Part shown: piece by piece, positions 1 to 8,110 of the stretch
Layout: each line of letters opens with the position of its first letter
How positions within the stretch are numbered: the stretch's first letter is position 1
From: an uncultured Lachnospiraceae bacterium
GTDB taxonomy: Bacteria; Bacillota; Clostridia; Lachnospirales; Lachnospiraceae
Direction: 5' to 3'
Assembly (NCBI GenBank): GCA_948444865.1
Contig: CAOJVE010000010.1
Span: 1 to 33,531, forward strand
DNA length: 33,531 nucleotides
Notes under the pieces: model-generated
What the model saw: only the letters and a program-made list of their open reading frames with translations
Databases searched by the model: none
What the model was told of the DNA's origin: nothing
Position numbers and translations under genes: made by a program

Positions 1-177
1 GGGTCCCGCCGCCGGGCCGAAAGGCGTCTCAATCTTTTCCCCGAAAATGGAAAGCGTTTTCCCCGCATCCGCCCGGTATTGTTTGCACACCCCGAATACG
101 CTGCCTCTTTTTCTCTTTTCCTCTAAAATCCATTCCATCAGATTCCCGAAGGGAATCGGCGTCATTTTATCTCCCAT
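1..177 (-). CDS. ygfK: YgfK-like putative selenate reductase/oxidoreductase subunit, N-terminal 59 codons (runs off window)
   Basis: Minus-strand reading from ATG at 177: MGDKMTPIPFGNLMEWILEEKRKRGSVFGVCKQYRADAGKTLSIFGEKIETPFGPAAGP, open to the window edge; matches the N-terminal pattern of YgfK; adjacent to ssnA. Not in ORF track because it is truncated. Confidence 0.8.
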   Translation of the reverse strand, partial: MGDKMTPIPFGNLMEWILEEKRKRGSVFGVCKQYRADAGKTLSIFGEKIETPFGPAAGP

Positions 178-229
178 GCCTTCTCCTCTCTGCCCAATTC
201 CATTTATTTATCAGGCAACTGAACCGGCG

Positions 230-307
230 ATTGCAAAACGCCTTCCTTGTCAGCCAAAGTTTGTTTATTTTGGCCAGGCTCGTGACATATGAATGCCGTT
301 TCGCAAT
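230..307. repeat. Palindromic intergenic element, copy A
   Basis: ATTGCAAAACG (230-240) and CGTTTCGCAAT (297-307) form terminal inverted repeats (one mismatch); internal GCCAAA...TTTGGC inverted repeat. Confidence 0.6.
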
Positions 308-322
308 GGCCTGTTGAAATTT

Positions 323-1660
323 TTATCCGTTGATGCTTTTCGCCAGCTGCGCGGCGGCCTGGCGGCAGTCCGCCATCTCTTTGGCCTCGTCGGCGACCAG
401 AAGCTCCCGGTCTTTCATCAGAACTTTCCCGTTGCAGACAGTGGTCTGCACCATGGCCCCGTTTACCCCAAACAGCAGATGTCCGTTGACGTTATCCGCC
501 GTCATAGGCGTCAGCGGGTCGTAGTCTGCCACAATCACGTCGGCGGCCGCCCCTTCCTTTAAAACCCCCAGCGGCGCGTCGAAATAGCGGTTGGCCATCC
601 TGGGATTTCCCTCAAAGAGCATAGCCGGCGCTTCGCTCCAGGCCGCGTTGGCGTCGCAGAGGGAATGCTTGTGGAGCACGTTGGCCACCTTGTAGGATTC
701 AAACAGATCGTGGGTGTAGCCGTCTGTGCCCAGCCCCGTGAGGATGCCTTTTTTCATGATTTCCATGGTGGGCGGGCAGCCGCAGGCGTTGCCCATGTTG
801 GACTCTGGATTGTGCGCCACCATCGTGTCCGTCTCCTTTAACAGCTCCATCTCCTGCTCATTGACGTAAATGCAGTGGGCGGTAATGGTCTTCGGCCCCA
901 GAAGATCGTGGTCCATCAGCCGGTTTACGATGCGCTTGCCGTAATTTTTCAGGCAGTGATGGAGATCCTCAATCCCCTCCGCCACGTGGATATGGGCGCC
1001 CACGCCCTCTGGCATATGCTCCCGGCACAACGCACAGGTTTCATCGGACATGGTAAACTGGGCGTGCATGCCCATCATTCCTTTTACCATATCGTCTTTT
1101 TGCGCCTGGGCGTAGCGGATGAAGTCCGCGTTTTCTTTCACGGCGGCCCGCGCCTTCTCCCTGCCGTCCCGGTCGGAAACCTCGTAGCAGAGGCATGTGC
1201 GCACGCCAAGCTTTTCGGCGACTTTCGCAATCTCAAATAAGCTGCCCTCAATGGCGCCGTAGCTGGCGTGGTGGTCGAAGACGGTGGTCACGCCGTTTTT
1301 GATGCAGTCTATATAGGTAGCCATGGCGCTGTGCCGCGTCTGCTCCAGGGTCAGATGACGGTCGATGGTCCACCACATCCCGTCTAAAATATCCAGAAAA
1401 CCCTTCGGGTCGTATCCTTCTATAGAAAGGCCCCGCGCCATGGCGCTGTAAATATGTTCATGGACGTTGACCAGCGCCGGCATAATCACCCGGCCTTTGG
1501 CGTCCACCACATCCGCCTGGGGATTTTCCTTTCTAAGCCGCTCGTAATCCCCTGCCTGGCGGACGACATTCCCGTCCAGCAGCACGCCCCCGTCCTGAAT
1601 CAGCGGATTTTGCGGATCTCTTGTGATGACGGTTCCTTTTCCTATAAGAATCATTTGCAC
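323..1660 (-). CDS. ssnA: SsnA-like putative aminohydrolase (amidohydrolase superfamily, selenium metabolism-linked)
   Basis: 445 aa intact ORF with VNVHEHIYSAMARG, HIHVAEG, GTDGYTHD amidohydrolase motifs; neighbours ygfK/ygeX/ygeY. GTG start at 1660 or ATG at 1654. Confidence 0.88.
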   Translation of the reverse strand: MQMILIGKGTVITRDPQNPLIQDGGVLLDGNVVRQAGDYERLRKENPQADVVDAKGRVIMPALVNVHEHIYSAMARGLSIEGYDPKGFLDILDGMWWTIDRHLTLEQTRHSAMATYIDCIKNGVTTVFDHHASYGAIEGSLFEIAKVAEKLGVRTCLCYEVSDRDGREKARAAVKENADFIRYAQAQKDDMVKGMMGMHAQFTMSDETCALCREHMPEGVGAHIHVAEGIEDLHHCLKNYGKRIVNRLMDHDLLGPKTITAHCIYVNEQEMELLKETDTMVAHNPESNMGNACGCPPTMEIMKKGILTGLGTDGYTHDLFESYKVANVLHKHSLCDANAAWSEAPAMLFEGNPRMANRYFDAPLGVLKEGAAADVIVADYDPLTPMTADNVNGHLLFGVNGAMVQTTVCNGKVLMKDRELLVADEAKEMADCRQAAAQLAKSING

Positions 1661-1704
1661 CCTCTCCCTTCTTTTTTTGTTTTTGCGTTGCCCCGTAATA
1701 TTTA

Positions 1705-1723
1705 TTGATTATTCAATCTAATA
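1705..1723. promoter_or_regulatory. Candidate operator upstream of ssnA (TTGATTATTCAATCTAATA)
   Basis: Exact 19-bp match (reverse complement) to 3949-3967; lies ~45 bp upstream of ssnA start. Confidence 0.6.
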
Positions 1724-1809
1724 TTGATTATAGTCTATTGTTTTTTTCAAAGTCAACCATAAAAACAAAAAATATTTTTTATAACCTAAAAATTTTTTAG
1801 ATTTTTCTA

Positions 1810-1837
1810 TTGACATCTGGATTTTTTCTGGTATGAT
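1810..1837 (+). promoter_or_regulatory. Sigma-A type promoter for the PAS/HTH regulator
   Basis: TTGACA (1810-1815), 16-bp spacer, TATGAT (1832-1837), ~50 bp upstream of the CDS. Confidence 0.65.
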
Positions 1838-1885
1838 GAAATCATGACACGAAGATAAGGAACAAAACCATAAAGACGCAGGTGC

Positions 1886-2539
1886 ATGTACAAGATGAAA
1901 CTATCCTTTTTAAAACAAATGGCAAAAGCTCTTTCCGTGCAGTTCGGAAAAGACTGTGAGATTGTCATCCATGACCTGACCCGCAAAAGCCTGGGAAAAT
2001 CCATTGTGCATGTGGAAAACGGCCATGTGACCAACCGGAAAATCGGGGACGGACCCTCACAAATTGTATTGGAAGCTTTGAAAAAAGACCCGGCAAAGAT
2101 CCAGGATCGGCTGGGTTATCTGACCCGCACCGCAGACGGCAGGACCTTAAAGTCCTCCACCGTTTTCGTCCGGGACGACGCCGGGGAAAAAATCCCGTAC
2201 ATCTTTTCCATTAATTACGATATTACCAGCCTCCTTTATCTGCAGGACGCCATCCACGCCTTAATAAACGAGGAGCCTAAGGAGGAAAGCCCCGGCCGCC
2301 AGACGGCCCAGCCGGGAAAGATTCACACCAACGTGGCCGACATTCTGGACGACCTGATCGCCCAGTCCGTGGCCCTGGTGGGAAAGCCGGCCTCCCTGAT
2401 GACGAAAGATGAGAAAGTGGAAGCCATACAGTTTCTGAACAACTCCGGCGCTTTCCTTATCACGAAATCCGGCGATAAAGTATCCCAGTATTTCGGGATA
2501 TCCAAGTACACACTGTACAGCTACATCAAATCTGAGTAA
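1886..2539 (+). CDS. YheO/DauR-like PAS-domain HTH transcriptional regulator
   Basis: 217 aa; N-terminal PAS-like (CEIVIHDLT...SINYDIT) and C-terminal HTH (FLNNSGAFLITKSGDKVSQYFGISKYTLYSYI) typical of the family. Confidence 0.8.
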   Translation: MYKMKLSFLKQMAKALSVQFGKDCEIVIHDLTRKSLGKSIVHVENGHVTNRKIGDGPSQIVLEALKKDPAKIQDRLGYLTRTADGRTLKSSTVFVRDDAGEKIPYIFSINYDITSLLYLQDAIHALINEEPKEESPGRQTAQPGKIHTNVADILDDLIAQSVALVGKPASLMTKDEKVEAIQFLNNSGAFLITKSGDKVSQYFGISKYTLYSYIKSE

Positions 2540-2546
2540 CCCGCGT

Positions 2547-2637
2547 TTGGCAACTGCGAAACGCCCGCTTCGACTGCCAGAGTTTGGATAAATTTAAACA
2601 AACCCGCGCTATGCGGCAATCGTCTCGCAACTGCCCA
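2547..2637. repeat. Palindromic intergenic element, copy B
   Basis: GGCAACTGCGAAACG (left) versus CGTCTCGCAACTGCC (right) inverted ends; internal AGAGTTTGG..ATAAATTT shared with copy C. Confidence 0.5.
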
Positions 2638-2666
2638 AATTTTCTAAGTAAACGAAAGGAGAGCAA

Positions 2667-3872
2667 ATGAAACCGATTCAATGGGTCAAAAACACCATGC
2701 CGAAGACAGACGACGCCAATTTAAGCATCATGTCCCTGGACCAGATGGAAAAGGCGAGGGCTTTTCACCGGACCATCCCCGGCTACGCGCCCACGCCGCT
2801 GGCGCATTTAACGCATATGGCCAGCCATCTGGGACTGAAAGACGTCTGTGTAAAGGACGAATCCTACCGGTTTGGCTTAAACTCCTTCAAGGTGCTGGGC
2901 GGCTCTTTCGCCATGGCGAAATACATCGCCAAACAGACCGGACGTGACATCGCAGAGCTTGACTTTTCCACCTTAACCTCCGATCAGCTCCGCGAAGAAT
3001 TTGGCCAGGCCACCTTCTTTACCGCCACCGACGGAAATCACGGGCGCGGCGTCGCCTGGGCCGCTAACCGGCTGCGCCAAAAAGCCGTTGTGTTCATGCC
3101 GAAAGGCTCCACTCAGAACCGCTTAAACCACATCCTGGCGGAGAACGCCACGGCCACCATTGAGGAAGTCAACTACGACGAATGCGTCCGCATGGCCGCC
3201 GCCGAAGCTGCCAAGACGAAAAACGGCGTGGTGGTGCAGGACACAGCCTGGAAAGGCTACGAGGAAATTCCCTCCTGGATCATGCAGGGCTACGGCAGCA
3301 TGGCCATGGAGGCCGACGAACAGCTCCACGAGCTTGGCATCGAGCGGCCCACCCACGTATTTGTCCAGGCCGGCGTAGGCTCTCTGGCTGGAGGCGTGCA
3401 GGGATTTTTCGCCAACCGCTATCCCGAAAATCCGCCCATCGTATGCGTGGTAGAGGCGGACACAGCCGCCTGCCTCTATAAAGGAGCCGCCGGTGACGGA
3501 GCGGAATACAATGTAACAGGCGACATGCCCACCATCATGGCCGGGCTGGCCTGCGGGGAGCCCAACACAACCTCCTGGGATATCTTAAAAAACCATGTTT
3601 CCGTGTTCGCCGCCGCGCCCGACTGGGTGGCCGCCAAAGCCATGCGGATGCTGGCCGCGCCCATCAAAGGCGATCCCCAGGTGATTTCCGGCGAATCCGG
3701 CGCCGTCACGTTCGGAACGCTCTGCGAAATCATGACCAACCCGGACTACATAGAATTAAAGGAGGCCTTAAAGCTGAACGAAAATTCCCGGGTATTGCTC
3801 TTTTCCACAGAAGGAGACACCGATCCGGAGCGTTACAAAGAAATCGTCTGGGACGGCCGGGACTACAAATAA
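2667..3872 (+). CDS. dpaL: Diaminopropionate ammonia-lyase (PLP-dependent)
   Basis: 401 aa; KDESYRFGLNSFKVLGGSFA PLP-lysine region, TDGNHGRGVAWAA, VGSLAGGVQGFF; YgeX family; RBS AAAGGAG upstream. Confidence 0.92.
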   Translation: MKPIQWVKNTMPKTDDANLSIMSLDQMEKARAFHRTIPGYAPTPLAHLTHMASHLGLKDVCVKDESYRFGLNSFKVLGGSFAMAKYIAKQTGRDIAELDFSTLTSDQLREEFGQATFFTATDGNHGRGVAWAANRLRQKAVVFMPKGSTQNRLNHILAENATATIEEVNYDECVRMAAAEAAKTKNGVVVQDTAWKGYEEIPSWIMQGYGSMAMEADEQLHELGIERPTHVFVQAGVGSLAGGVQGFFANRYPENPPIVCVVEADTAACLYKGAAGDGAEYNVTGDMPTIMAGLACGEPNTTSWDILKNHVSVFAAAPDWVAAKAMRMLAAPIKGDPQVISGESGAVTFGTLCEIMTNPDYIELKEALKLNENSRVLLFSTEGDTDPERYKEIVWDGRDYK

Positions 3873-3948
3873 AAAACAGCCCATGGGCATGAAACGCCAT
3901 GTCCATCCGACTTACGGTCGCAGCCAGCGCATATTATTTTTTTGAACC

Positions 3949-3967
3949 TATTAGATTGAATAATCAA
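3949..3967. promoter_or_regulatory. Candidate operator upstream of ygeY (TATTAGATTGAATAATCAA)
   Basis: Exact reverse complement of 1705-1723; same orientation relative to the downstream gene; 29 bp upstream of the ygeY ATG. Confidence 0.6.
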
Positions 3968-3996
3968 ACAAATAGATGGATAAAGGAGAATTTCTT

Positions 3997-5307
3997 ATGG
4001 ATTACAATAAAATCAAAACAGCCGCTGAAAACTACAAAGCAGACATGACCCGTTTCCTGCGGGAAATCGTAAAAAACCCCGGCGAAAGCTGCGACGAGAA
4101 AGCCCACATCACACGCATCGCCCAGGAAATGAAAGCTTTAGAATTTGACAAAGTGGAAATCGACCCCATGGGCAACATTCTGGGCTTTATGGGAACCGGC
4201 GAAACCTTAATCGCCTTCGACGCCCACATCGACACCGTGGGCGTCGGCAACCGGGACAACTGGAGCTTTGACCCCTACGAAGGCTACGAAAACGCGGAAG
4301 AAATCGGCGGTCGCGGCGTATCCGACCAATGCGGCGGCCTGTTGTCCGCCGTCTACGGCGCCAGAATCATGAAAGACTTAGGACTGTTGAGCGACAAATA
4401 CACCGTCCTGGTCACAGGCACCGTCCAGGAAGAGGACTGTGACGGACTGTGCTGGCAGTACATCATCAAAGAAGACAACATCCGCCCGGAATTTGTGGTT
4501 TCCACCGAACCCACCGACGGCGGCATCTACCGGGGCCAGAGGGGCCGCATGGAAATCCGCGTGGATGTAAAAGGCGTCTCCTGCCACGGCTCCGCGCCGG
4601 AAAGAGGCGACAACGCCATCTACAAAATGGCCGACATTCTCCAGGACATCCGCGCCTTAAACGAAAACGACGCGACGGACCAGACCGAAGTCAAGGGCCT
4701 CGTAAAAATGCTGGATGAAAAATACAATCCACAATGGAAAGAAGCCCGTTTCTTAGGGCGGGGCACAGTCACCGCGTCCGAGATTTTCTTCACCTCCCCC
4801 AGCCGCTACGCCGTGGCCGACTCATGCGCCGTTTCCCTGGACCGCCGCATGACCGCCGGAGAAACCTGGGAGAGCTGCCTGGATGAGATCCGCGCCCTGC
4901 CCGCCGTGAAAAAATACGGCGACGACGTGACCGTATCCATGTACAACTACGAACGCGCCTCCTACACGAACCTGGTTTACCCCATCGAGCGCTACTTCCC
5001 CACCTGGGTAATCCCGGAAGACCACAAAGTGACCAAATCTCTGGAAGAGGCCTACAAAAATATGTTCGGCAGCGAGCGCATCGGCAACGCCGAGACAGAA
5101 GCCATGCGGAAAGCCCGCCCGCTCACCGACAAGTGGACCTTCTCCACCAACGGCGTGACCATCATGGGACGAAACGGTATCCCCTGTATCGGTTTTGGTC
5201 CGGGCGCCGAGGCGCAGGCCCACGCCCCCAACGAAAAAACCTGGAAGCAGGATCTGGTGACCTGCGCAGCCGTCTACGCGGCCCTGCCCACTGTTTACTG
5301 TAAATAA
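3997..5307 (+). CDS. ygeY: YgeY family selenium metabolism-linked hydrolase (M20-type)
   Basis: Intact; [47 protein letters not shown] motifs; ATG at 3997 follows AAAGGAG (track gives 3976). Confidence 0.88.
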   Translation: MDYNKIKTAAENYKADMTRFLREIVKNPGESCDEKAHITRIAQEMKALEFDKVEIDPMGNILGFMGTGETLIAFDAHIDTVGVGNRDNWSFDPYEGYENAEEIGGRGVSDQCGGLLSAVYGARIMKDLGLLSDKYTVLVTGTVQEEDCDGLCWQYIIKEDNIRPEFVVSTEPTDGGIYRGQRGRMEIRVDVKGVSCHGSAPERGDNAIYKMADILQDIRALNENDATDQTEVKGLVKMLDEKYNPQWKEARFLGRGTVTASEIFFTSPSRYAVADSCAVSLDRRMTAGETWESCLDEIRALPAVKKYGDDVTVSMYNYERASYTNLVYPIERYFPTWVIPEDHKVTKSLEEAYKNMFGSERIGNAETEAMRKARPLTDKWTFSTNGVTIMGRNGIPCIGFGPGAEAQAHAPNEKTWKQDLVTCAAVYAALPTVYCK

Positions 5308-5316
5308 GAAACAGGC

Positions 5317-5418
5317 ATTGCGAAGCTGTATTCCAACGTCACGAGTTTGGGCAGAACAGATAAATTTGTTTCGCCCAAACTCTGACTATCAGAAAAGAGA
5401 CAAAGGACGTTTCGCAAT
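5317..5418. repeat. Palindromic intergenic element, copy C
   Basis: ATTGCGAAG (5317-5325) versus CGTTTCGCAAT (5408-5418); internal perfect 10-bp inverted repeat GAGTTTGGGC (5343-5352)/GCCCAAACTC (5373-5382). Confidence 0.65.
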
Positions 5419-5553
5419 CACTTTTCAGAATAAAAAGGAATCCTGCCAGACGGGACTCTCTTCCCGCGGCGGGTTGCTTTTGGAAACGGAATTTCCTAAT
5501 AAAATAAAACCGCGGGGAGGCCCATCCCCGCAAAAATGAAAAAGGAGAAAAAT

Positions 5554-6607
5554 ATGAAAAAATTACAGGATTTCCACAAAGGTATTTGAAAGCGGCCTGG
5601 GCATCTCCCTGTTCCGGGACAACTCCACCCGCACCCGTTTCTCCTTCGCTTCCGCCTGCAACCTGTTGGGCCTGGAAGTGCAGGACTTAGACGAGGGCAA
5701 ATCCCAGGTGGCCCATGGCGAGACGGTCCGCGAGACGGCCAACATGATTTCCTTCATGGCGGACATTATCGGCATCCGCGACGACATGTACATCGGCAAA
5801 GGAAACGCCTACATGCATGAAGTCTCCGACGCTGTAAAACAGGGAAACGCCGACGGCATCCTGGAGCAGCGCCCCACCCTGGTAAACCTCCAGTGCGACA
5901 TCGACCATCCCACCCAGGCCATGGCCGACGCGCTGCATCTGATCCACGAATTTGGCGGCATTGAGAATTTAAAAGGCAAGAAAGTGGCCATGACCTGGGC
6001 CTACTCTCCTTCCTACGGCAAACCCCTGTCTGTTCCCCAGGGAATCATCGGCCTGCTGACCCGTTTCGGCATGGACGTGACGCTGGCCCACCCGGACGGC
6101 TACGAAGTCATGCCCGAAGTAGAAGAAGTGGCCCGCAAAAACGCCCAAAAATCCGGCGGCTCCTTCACCCGCGCCAACAGCATGGAAGAAGCCTTTAAAG
6201 ACGCGGACATCGTTTATCCCAAGAGCTGGGCGCCCTTCGCCGCCATGGAAAAACGCACCCAGTTATACGGCGACGGCGACGCGGCAGGCATCGACGCCCT
6301 GGAAAAAGAACTTCTGGCCCAGAACGCCAATCACAAAGACTGGACCTGCACCGAGGAGCTGATGAAAACAACCAAGGACGGCAAAGCCCTGTACCTGCAC
6401 TGCCTGCCCGCCGACATCAGCGGCGTAAGCTGCGCCGACGGCGAAGTGGATGCCTCGGTCTTCGACCGCTACCGCACGCCGCTTTACAAAGAAGCCAGCT
6501 ACAAGCCCTACGTCATCGCCGCCATGATTTTCCTGAGCAAATTTAAAAACCCCCAGGAAATCCTAAAGAAATTAGAGGCACGCGCTGCAAAACGGATCTT
6601 TGAATAG
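5554..6607 (+). pseudogene. ygeW: YgeW-like knotted carbamoyltransferase, 5' internal deletion and frameshift
   Basis: AAAGGAG-ATG at 5554 gives MKKLQDFHKGI* only; the +2 frame from ~5570 reads ISTKVFESGLGISLFRDNSTRTRFSFASACNLLGLEVQDLDEGKSQVAHGETVRETANMISF, the conserved YgeW core, with no ATG start; ~50 N-terminal residues missing. Confidence 0.8.
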
Positions 6608-6616
6608 AAGTGAATT

Positions 6617-7554
6617 ATGAGCAAAAAACGCATTGTCATCGCCCTGGGCGGCAATGCCCTTGGGAAAAACCTTCCTGAACAGTATCTGGCTGTTCAGGAG
6701 ACTTCCCGGGCCATCGCCGACTTGGCAGAAGACGGAAACGAGGTAATCATCTCCCACGGAAACGGCCCCCAGGTGGGCATGATCCACAACGCCATGGCCG
6801 CCTATTCCCGGACGGACCCGTCCCATCCCGCCCTCACGCCGCTGTCCGTCTGCGTGGCCATGAGCCAGGCCTACATCGGCTACGACCTGCAAAACGCCCT
6901 CAAAGAGGAACTTTTAAACCGGGGCACGAAAAAAAGCGTGGCCACCGTCATCACCCAGGTCCGCGTGGATGAAAACGACCCCGCGTTCCAGAATCCCACC
7001 AAGCCCATCGGCCACTTTATGACAAAAAAAGAAGCCGCCGAAGCCGAAAAAAACGGCCTGAAAGTCGTGTAAGATTCCGGCCGGGGCTACCACCGGGTCG
7101 TGGCCTCGCCAAAGCCCGCCGAGATCGTGGAACTGGACACGGTGAAAGACTTACTAAACGCCGGTGAAATCGTCATCGCCAGCGGAGGCGGCGGCATCCC
7201 GGTCATCCGACAGGGAAACCACTTAAAAGGCGTGGGGCCGTCATCGACAAAAACTTCGCCAGCTGCCTTTTGGCCCAGGAATTAAACGCCGACTTCCTGA
7301 TTATCCTCACCGCCGTGGAAAAAGCAGCCCTCCATTTCGGCACACCCCAGGAAACCTGGCTGGATGAACTCACCGCCGCCCAGGCGGAAAAATACGCGGT
7401 CGAAGGCCATTTCGCCCCCGGCTCCATGCTGCCGAAAATCCAGGCGGGCATCGCCTTCGCATCTTCCGCGCCGGAACGCACCGCTTTGATTACCCTGCTT
7501 GAAAAAGCAAAAGACGGCGTAAATGGGAAAACCGGGACGCGGATTGTGGGATAG
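6617..7554 (+). pseudogene. Carbamate kinase (ArcC/YqeA family) with in-frame stop and frameshift
   Basis: MSKKRIVIALGGNALGKNLPEQ...; TAA at 7070-7072 interrupts VV*DSGRGYHRVVASPKPAEIVELD in the same frame; around 7235-7245 GGCGTGGGGCCGTC needs one extra base to read GVGAVIDKNFASCLLAQELNADF. Confidence 0.82.
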
Positions 7555-7594
7555 CCGCCTCCCACACCGCACAAATGAGCCGCCCGATATACAA

Positions 7595-7641
7595 ATAGCC
7601 TGATGTGGATATACATCCGATCAGGCTATCTGGCATTTTTT
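7595..7641 (+). terminator. Rho-independent terminator hairpin
   Basis: ATAGCCTGAT (7595-7604)/ATCAGGCTAT (7620-7629) perfect 10-bp stem followed by TTTTTT. Confidence 0.7.
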
Positions 7642-8110
7642 ATAGCTGTCACTTCTTCAATCGAAATTCCCGTAGCTTGAGCTATCACTTCCAGATCAGA
7701 AATTCCCATCCCTAACATACGGTGAATGGTATCTGCCTTTTCCTGTTCGATGCCTTGCAGTTTAGCTTCTTCCTGCTTCACTTCTATATCCTCTTCATAG
7801 CTATATTCAGCAACTAACATATTCCTCACCTCGCTGCCCTTACGTTTTAGATACTCTGCCAAGATTCCTTTTTCTATGCACGCATCTATCGCCTTTTTGA
7901 TAGGATTTTCTTCATCGGCATAAGCCCTCACTGCACAGATAAATTGGCTGTATTCTTTCAATATATCACACTTATCCAATATCTCATGTGATTTATCAGC
8001 ATTGATATTGATGACTGTCACTTTCAATTCCATGGAGTTGCTCCTGGGCGCAACCATAAACGCATCTGATAATGAAAGTTCCTTCTGTACAGGATAATCT
8101 TGCTTTCCAT
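7626..8110 (-). pseudogene. C-terminal fragment of Rpn family (PD-(D/E)XK) recombination-promoting nuclease/putative transposase
   Basis: Reading EADGKQDYPVQKELSLSDAFMVAPRSNSMELKVTVININADKSHEILDKCDILKEYSQFICAVR...; family C-terminal half only; upstream reading continues in frame into the xdh junction. Confidence 0.7.

Noticed and set aside
875-1240. Long ORFs antisense to real genes (e.g. 875-1240 +, 4822-5223 -, 8072-8941 +, 15667-16518 +, 17906-18475 +)
   Set aside because: GC-rich antisense shadows of well-recognised conserved CDSs; His/Arg/Pro-rich, no family resemblance.
3883-3945. Small hairpins after dpaL (ATGGGCATG/CATGTCCAT, CGAC/GTCG, then T-run) as a certain terminator
   Set aside because: The stem is weak with a wobble and the T-run is about 20 nt downstream of the second stem; too uncertain to list as a feature.
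5318-5539. ORF 5318-5539 (+) and 5339-5533 (-) as small genes
   Set aside because: Fall mostly on palindromic element C and the hairpin leader; no RBS and no recognisable family.
5587-5589. TGA in the 5' ygeW frame as a selenocysteine codon in a selenium-linked locus
   Set aside because: Downstream homology is in a different frame, so the TGA is a product of the frameshift, not an in-frame Sec codon.
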